From Multifurca ochricompacta (Eukaryota > Basidiomycota > Agaricomycetes > Russulales > Russulaceae), in contig WTXG01000161.1 in assembly GCA_022496185.1 (NCBI GenBank), positions 1-64,000 of the forward strand: 64,000 nucleotides of DNA, given 5' to 3'. The translations under genes and the position numbers were made by a program. The notes beneath the pieces were generated by a model that searched no databases, was not told the origin of the DNA, and saw only the letters and a program-made list of their open reading frames with translations. The stretch's first letter is position 1, and each line of letters starts with the position of its first letter. This document shows, piece after piece, positions 58,831 through 64,000 of the stretch.

Positions 58831-59750
58831 TTTGAGATGTTATATAAGTGTTCCTGGTTCCAAGGAGCAGTTAGAACCAGTGCCCAGGTCTCGCTTAAGA
58901 GTGCCACCCCATACTGTGGCACTATGCTTCAGAACCTAAGAAGGTCCTGCCTCTGTTGTGTGACTTTCTAGGTATAGTAAAGCTGTCTAGTGCAATCCTG
59001 TAACTAGACATAAGCTCTGGTAGACTAGCCAGAGTGTCTAGTGTAAACAAGACTGGGAGTCATGTCATGGAGGAGCCAACCGCAAGTTCCATTAGAGACA
59101 AAGGGTGTATAGCCCTTCCTCTAATGCTGGTGGTGGAGTCCATGATTAAGCCCTAGATGATTGGGGCCATGACTAAGTAGATGTCTAGTCTGTCTCTGGT
59201 AGGGCGTGGTTACCCTACAAAGGCAATGGATACTTATGCCCAGAGATGAAGACTATATCTACTATGTATAGACTATAGTAGTGCAGCCTACTTGTATCGA
59301 GCCCAAGCATCATGGGAGTGACTACCCATGCCTAATTCTAGACCCTAAACTCCACATGCGGGTTGCTAAACCTGGCTTACAGATAGAGCCAAGCATTGAC
59401 TGGACTTAAAGCCACAAGCTTCTGGCTATAGGCCTACTAAAGCTATCTATGGGATGAAGACCCAGCTACAACTAAGAAATTACTAATACCTAGTGCGCAC
59501 TCAAGGAGCTCAAGGTGTTTCACCCGCTTAGGGTACCTCATCACCTTTTGCAAGAACCCTGAAGGGCTAGCCAAACAGTTCAGGATGAGCAGTAAACTGT
59601 GTCATCCTGTGGGGTGTTGAGGTGCACAGACAGTAAATAGGAAAGCTCACAGGAAGAAGCTGGTGGGAAAGACTTTGAAGCTTTTGTGAGCTTGGTGTGC
59701 AAGAGTGAGTTGGGCTGTTAATGAACAAAAGGGATTTAATCAGTCAGTAT
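58831..59750 (-). other. Untranslated leader of copia D
   Basis: About 920 bp between the primer-binding site and the gag ATG, homologous to 155-1064 (element G) and 48128-49040 (element E). No conserved sense ORF was found. An antisense 74-codon frame seen in G and E is not conserved here. Confidence 0.75.
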
Positions 59751-59770
59751 GAGCAGCAGGGCCCATAACC
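59751..59770 (-). promoter_or_regulatory. Primer-binding site of copia D (initiator tRNA-Met anticodon arm)
   Basis: The minus strand reads GGTTATGGGCCCTGCTGCTC directly after the 5' LTR, identical to the site of E although the LTRs of D and E have diverged. Confidence 0.78.
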
Positions 59771-61199
59771 TGTCAAACAATCATGCTGCTGGTTATACTG
59801 ACTGCGGTTAGTGTAACGGGTGAAGCTCCGTGTACACTTAGAAACAAAAAGGGCAAAGAAAAGGTGACCTAAGTCATTGGGCGTACCGTGGAGGCAAACG
59901 TCACACGTTAAGTAATGACGGGGACCTGTGTCACCCACTGTGGTTTTGCAACCACGATGACAGCGTCTGAAACCTGAAGAAACTGCAGCCCCAAGAGGAC
60001 AAGATCCAAAGGATCAAGTCACACAGGGAGGCAGTATACCATTAGCACTATGTATCGAACTCGTGTAGACAGTTACTCACCTGCAGCCCCAAGAGGACAA
60101 GATGGGGGGCTACAGGCTGTTACAGAGGGTCTTATATACATTTCTCAGTGTAGTGTGGTAAGCAGTAAGTGTAAGCAAGAATCAGCAAGTATCAGTCAGC
60201 TGTATTGCTGACTGAGCCTTATCTTTGTGATTCGTAAGCTGCTTTACTCTGCTGACTGATCATGCTCCACAGTGTGATGTCATAATGACGTCACTGTGGA
60301 GTAGATAACTGATATGTAGTCTAGCCCTTAGGTCTGGAACACGTCTATCTACTGATACATGTAGTTCTGTGCTAAAATTGGCCATGGCCCGATCTGGGCC
60401 CTTATCTAGAGCTCCACTTACCTAGAACCTTCTAGGCTGGGCTCCTCTTATCTTGATAGCAGCTCTACTTGGTCTAGAACCGTCTAGACTGTGGAGCCTT
60501 TGCTTATTGTGGTAAACACAATAGAAAGTTGACTTGTTATTGTCGAGTGGCTCTTGTGCTGACTAAGCAGCATGTGACTTATTACATGTGACTCAGTCAC
60601 ATGATCCATGTCACAACTACGTTCCCATGATCACATGTTGAGACTGCTGGGTAATCTTCCCACAGTCATGTGATCCAAAAGGGAGAAAATAAAAGGAAAA
60701 ATAAAGTAGAGCCGTGACAGTTAGTAGCATGTTAGGCTAGAACAAAGACAAGTGCTTCAGAGGTTAGAAGAACTCTACATTGTACTATACTACTGACCTA
60801 GAACAAAGACAAGTCTATATACAAGGTTAGTCTAGAGGTAGTAGGAAGTAAAGTAGAAGGAACTTATGCTTCAGAGGTTAGAAGAACTCTGAAGTGTAAG
60901 AGACGAAACAGACGCCCTTATATACCCATGGGGGCCAGGGGAAATGGTCTGTGTGCACTGGGAATAAGTCCACAAGTGCCAGACAATAAACAAAGAGGGA
61001 TAAAGGCCATTGGCCAAAGAGATATCATGTGCTTACTGTGCATTACTAAGTACATCACTAATCAGCTAAGTAAGGTGAGAAAGAAATGTAATAAAGATAT
61101 TGTAAAAAGTCCGAAACTCCGGAACCTAATCTAATCTTATCTACAGCTAAAGCGATCCTTAGATGCCTGAAGCATCTCCAGACATGTCCTGTGTCAACA
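59771..61199 (-). repeat. 5' LTR of copia D, split by a 908-bp solo LTR
   Basis: Pieces 59771-59811 and 60725-61199 form about 516 bp. The undisturbed 3' LTR at 35843-35860 gives the empty site, GGTTAGTAG. Confidence 0.9.
59812..60719. mobile_element. 908-bp solo LTR (TGTAACGGGTG family), copy 1
   Basis: TGTAACGGGTGAAGCTCCG...GAGCCGTGACA with GTTAG at 59807-59811 and 60720-60724. No coding sequence. Contains a repeated CTGCAGCCCCAAGAGGACAA word and a TATATAC promoter-like site. Confidence 0.9.
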
Positions 61200-62052
61200 T
61201 GCTTGCCCCATTGTTCTGGCTCCCATTGTTGTGCCACTAGTGTGGCTGACTGTTCTCTTTCAACACGCCCCCTCAGTTGGCACACTGTAGGCCCATTGCT
61301 TTTGCAAACAACTCATGTTTCTCCCAGGGCAGTCCTTTTGTCAAGATGTCCACAACTTGATCATTTGTTGAAATGTATTTGAGTTCTATGTCTTGGCTTT
61401 CATACTTGTGCCTCAGGAAGTGGTGCCTAACTTCAATATGCTTGGTTTGATCATGGAACTCCAGGTTTTTGGCGATGGCCATCGCAGACTGGTTGTCAAT
61501 GAGGAGTGTGGTTGGATTCTTTTGTGCATAGTTTATCTCGCTCAGCAAGCATTGGAGCCAGATGGCCTCCTTTGCTCCATGTGCACTTGCAACATACTCA
61601 GCTTCTGTGCTTGACAATGTGACTGAGCTTTGTTTCTTGGAGCTCCAACTGACAGCACCACCCCCTAGTTTGAAAATGTATCCAGAGGTGGATTTTCGGT
61701 CATTAACATCACTGGCCCAATCTGCATCAGTGTACCCTTTTAGAACTGTCCCTTCAGTAGTGCCCTGCTGAAAGGTAAGTTTCCAGCCACTTGTTGCCCT
61801 GAGATAGTGGAAAACGTGCTCAAGCGCCTTTTGATGTTCAATCCCTGGTTTTGCCACATGTCGCCCAAGGCTGGCTACAGCAAAAGTGAGATTGGGATGA
61901 GTTCCCAGCATGGGATACATTAGGGACCCTATGGCTTGTTGGTAGGCCTTGACATTGACTTCTGGGACTTCAACCTTTTTGAGGTGTTCATTTGCAAGAC
62001 ATGGGGTGCAGATTGGGCAGACATTGGTCTTCTTGAAATGTGCCAGTGTTTC

Positions 62053-62960
62053 TGTAACGGGTGAAGCTCCGTGTACACTTAGAAACAAAAAGGGCAAAGG
62101 TGTGGTGACCTAAGTCATTGGGCATACCGCGGAGGCAAACGTCACGCGTTAAGCAATGACCAGGAACTGTGTCACCCACTGTGGTTTATGCAACCACGAT
62201 GACGGCGTTCTGAAACTGGAAGAAGCTGCAGCCCCAAGAGGACAAGATCCAAAGGATCAAGTCACACAGGGAGGCAGTATGCCATTAGCACTATGTATCA
62301 AACTTGTGTAGACAGTTACTCACCTGCAGCCCCAAGAGGACAAGATGGGGGGCTACAGGCTGTTACAGAGGGTCTTATATACATTTCTCAGTGTAATGAG
62401 GTAAGCAGTAGGTGTAAGCAAGAATCAGCAAGTATCAGTCAGCTGTATTGCTGACTGAGCCTTATCTTTGTGATTCGTAAGCTGCTTTACTCTGCTGACT
62501 GATCATGCTCCACAATGTGATGTCATAATGATGTCATTGTGGAGTAGATAACTGATATGTAGTCTAGCCCTTAGGTCTGGAACATGTCTATCTACTGATA
62601 CATGTGGTTCTGTGCTAAAATTGGCCATGGCCCAACCTGGGCCCTTATCTAGAGCTCCACTTACCTAGAACCTTCTAGGCTGGACTCCTCTTATCTTGAT
62701 AACAGCTCCACTAGGTCTAGAACTGTCTAGACTGTGGGGCCTTGCCTATTGTGGTAAACACAATAGAGAATCGACTTGTTATTCTTGAGTGGCTCTTGTG
62801 CTGACTAAGCAGCATGTGACTATTACATGTGACTCGGTCACATGATCCATGTCACGACTACATTCCCATGATCACGTGTTGAGACTGCTGGGTAATCTTC
62901 CCACAGTCATGTGATCCAAAAGGGAGAAAAATAAAGGAAAAATAAAGTAGAGCTGTGACA
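62053..62960. mobile_element. 908-bp solo LTR (TGTAACGGGTG family), copy 2
   Basis: Same length and about 95% similar by eye to copy 1. Target duplication GTTTC at 62048-62052 and 62961-62965. It interrupts the RT of copia C between ISQEKYIEE and TLAHFKKTN. Confidence 0.92.
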
Positions 62961-63000
62961 GTTTCTTCAATGTACTTCTCTTGGGAGATTGATATCCAGC

Positions 63001-63502
63001 TGTTGAACACAGAAGATGTTTGGTGATGCTTCAGGCATCAGGTGATTAGATTAGCTACTTTGTAGATTAGATTAGATACCAGAGTCTCGGACTTTTTACA
63101 TTATCATTATTACTTTCTTTCTCACATTCCACAGTAGCTGACTGATGTACCATGTAACATGTGATTTCTGTAATGGCCAATGGCCTTTGTCCCTCATGTT
63201 TATTGTTTGGACTTTATCTGGCACTTGTGGACTTATTCCCAGTGTGCACAGACCATCCCTTGGGGTATATAAGGGTGTCTGTTTCGTCTCTTACACTTCA
63301 GAGTTTTCTTCACCTCTGAAGTGTAAGTCCCAGTCTCTCTACTTACTACTCTACCTCTAACTAACCATCTCTTGTAGATAACTTGTTTCTAGGTGTGTAG
63401 TATAGTAATACAGAGTTTTCTTCACCTCTGAAGTATAACTTGTTTCTAGCCTAAACCACTAACCTTCACAGTCAGTATGCTGCACACTGTGCCTGTTCAA
63501 CA
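63001..63502. mobile_element. 502-bp copia-type solo LTR inside copia C pol
   Basis: TGTTGAACACAGAAGATG...CCTGTTCAACA. Flanks CCAGC (62996-63000) and TCAGC (63503-63507) are a target duplication with one transition. Same family as 44405-44907. Confidence 0.85.
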
Positions 63503-63576
63503 TCAGCCAGCTTCATGATTGTGTGTGATGTGCATGCCAAGTAGCCAGTTGATTTCTCCAAGGTCTGTAATCTCGT

Positions 63577-64000
63577 TAGTGATGTGCATGGCTTGGCTCA
63601 AAGCTGTAAGCTGGCTGTTTCTGAGCTGGAAAAAGCTGGGCCGACATAGGCTGTGAAAATGGCTTCCAGCAGCCCATGGCTTTTGATGGCTGAGTCATGC
63701 TTTCTATGAACCAGAATGCCAGTACAGAGATAGTCCAACATAATTGTGATTGCATTTAGATTTTAGATAAAACAATTGATGAGATAAAAATGTGTCTTAC
63801 ATTAATCAAGATACTGAGTATATACATCTCAGATCAATCATGTGATTAAATCACATTGCGAGATAATGTGTTTGTTTACTTTAATTTAGTAGCTGATATA
63901 GTACATCTAAATAGGAATTCTGAAGGAAATGGGCATGGTGCAGACTTATATTTTAGATACTTTGTTAACTTAGAGACTTAGGTGCTTGTGATAATGTGTG
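63577..64000 (+). mobile_element. TAGTGATG hAT-like repeat (R2+R1), left end, runs off window
   Basis: Starts TAGTGATGTGCATGGC where copia C's RT stops being readable, and is a close inverted copy of about 8130-8568. The right end is outside the window, so the 8-bp target duplication cannot be confirmed. Confidence 0.7.

Larger units (their letters stand above)
35805..61199 (-). mobile_element. Ty1/copia element D, complete but expanded to 25.4 kb by nested insertions
   Basis: Ends are TGTCAAACAATC (35805) and GTGTCAACA (61199), flanked by TGCTT at 35800-35804 and 61200-61204, the 5-bp target duplication. Without insertions D would be about 6.5 kb: 5' LTR (59771-61199 with a solo LTR inside), primer site, leader (58831-59750), gag-pol (58830 to 46585 with a hAT-like element and copia E inside), polypurine tract ATGGAGGGA and 3' LTR (46280 to 35805 with elements A and F inside). 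Confidence 0.9.
35669..63576 (-). mobile_element. Ty1/copia element C (outermost copia of the nest), 3' portion
   Basis: Its 3' LTR is in two pieces, 35669-35804 and 61205-61265, split by element D. Together they make a short LTR of about 197 bp (TGTTGAAAGAG...CCTACA on the minus strand). A polypurine tract (TGAGGGGGCG, 61275-61266) and the C-terminal part of pol (61273-63576) follow. The rest of the element, including gag and the 5' LTR, is missing: at 63577 it is interrupted by a TAGTGATG repeat that runs off the window. Confidence 0.8.
61273..63576 (-). pseudogene. pol: copia C pol: end of reverse transcriptase and RNase H, split by two solo LTRs
   Basis: Coding pieces at 63576-63508, 63000-62966 and 62047-61273 read continuously once the two solo LTRs and one copy of each target duplication are skipped. 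The product shows DLGEINWLLGMHI, SLMYPMLGTHPNLTFAVA and the RNase H segments GYTDADWASDVNDRKSTSGY and LSSTEAEYVA, ending at the TGA at 61275-61273. This is a different copia lineage from D/E (D/E have GFADSSWGDQEDC in the same place). The remaining frame is undamaged apart from the insertions, but the gene is broken. Confidence 0.88.

Overview
The window looks like nuclear DNA of a filamentous basidiomycete, most likely an Agaricomycete. Genes are split by many short (about 45-75 bp) GT-AG introns. The gene set (A1 aspartic protease with a membrane tail, Ser/Thr-rich single-pass membrane proteins, a JEN1-type carboxylate transporter, a Crinkler-type protein) and the transposons (chromovirus gypsy, copia, hAT) fit that group. 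No species is claimed.

Layout. (1) 1-8.9 kb is transposon-rich: the 5' end of a copia element (1-1598), a complete hAT transposon with 8-bp target duplications and a multi-exon transposase (1835-7272), and short inverted-repeat elements. (2) 8.9-35.4 kb is the gene-bearing island: a duplicated exon fragment (8925-9220), a membrane-anchored aspartic protease (9355-11475, -), two Ser/Thr-rich single-pass membrane proteins (12588-14370, +; 15834-17326, -), a long microsatellite-rich gap, an alpha/beta hydrolase (22656-23875, -), a Crinkler-like protein with nuclease-like and kinase domains (25382-28197, +), a small orphan ORF (about 28372-28797, +) and a JEN1-like transporter (32514-34588, -). 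The hydrolase/Crinkler block is bracketed by two direct copies of a segmental duplication (20525-22262 and 29940-32340). (3) 35.5-64 kb is one stack of nested transposons. It can be resolved insertion by insertion because almost every boundary carries a target-site duplication.

Order of the stack: an inverted-repeat element was hit by copia C (LTR from 35669; pol at 61273-63576). C's 3' LTR was hit by copia D (35805-61199, TSD TGCTT). D's 3' LTR was hit by a gypsy-family element now reduced to a solo LTR, A (36151-46105). A was hit by full-length chromovirus F (36672-46033, TSD GCGTC). F itself carries three solo LTRs. D also carries full-length copia E (47612-54091, TSD CAGAG), a hAT-like element (55651-57077, TSD GAAGACAC) and a 908-bp solo LTR. 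Chromovirus F has, downstream of pol, a third ORF with an acidic N-terminus, a probable coiled coil and several zinc knuckles. Copia D, E and the partial element at the window start have a primer-binding site directly after the 5' LTR that matches the anticodon arm of initiator tRNA-Met. Most element decay visible by eye is C-to-T/G-to-A at CpG, including several TGA stops at positions where arginine is expected.

All calls come from reading the sequence without database searches. Exon boundaries are inferred from splice motifs and frame continuity.
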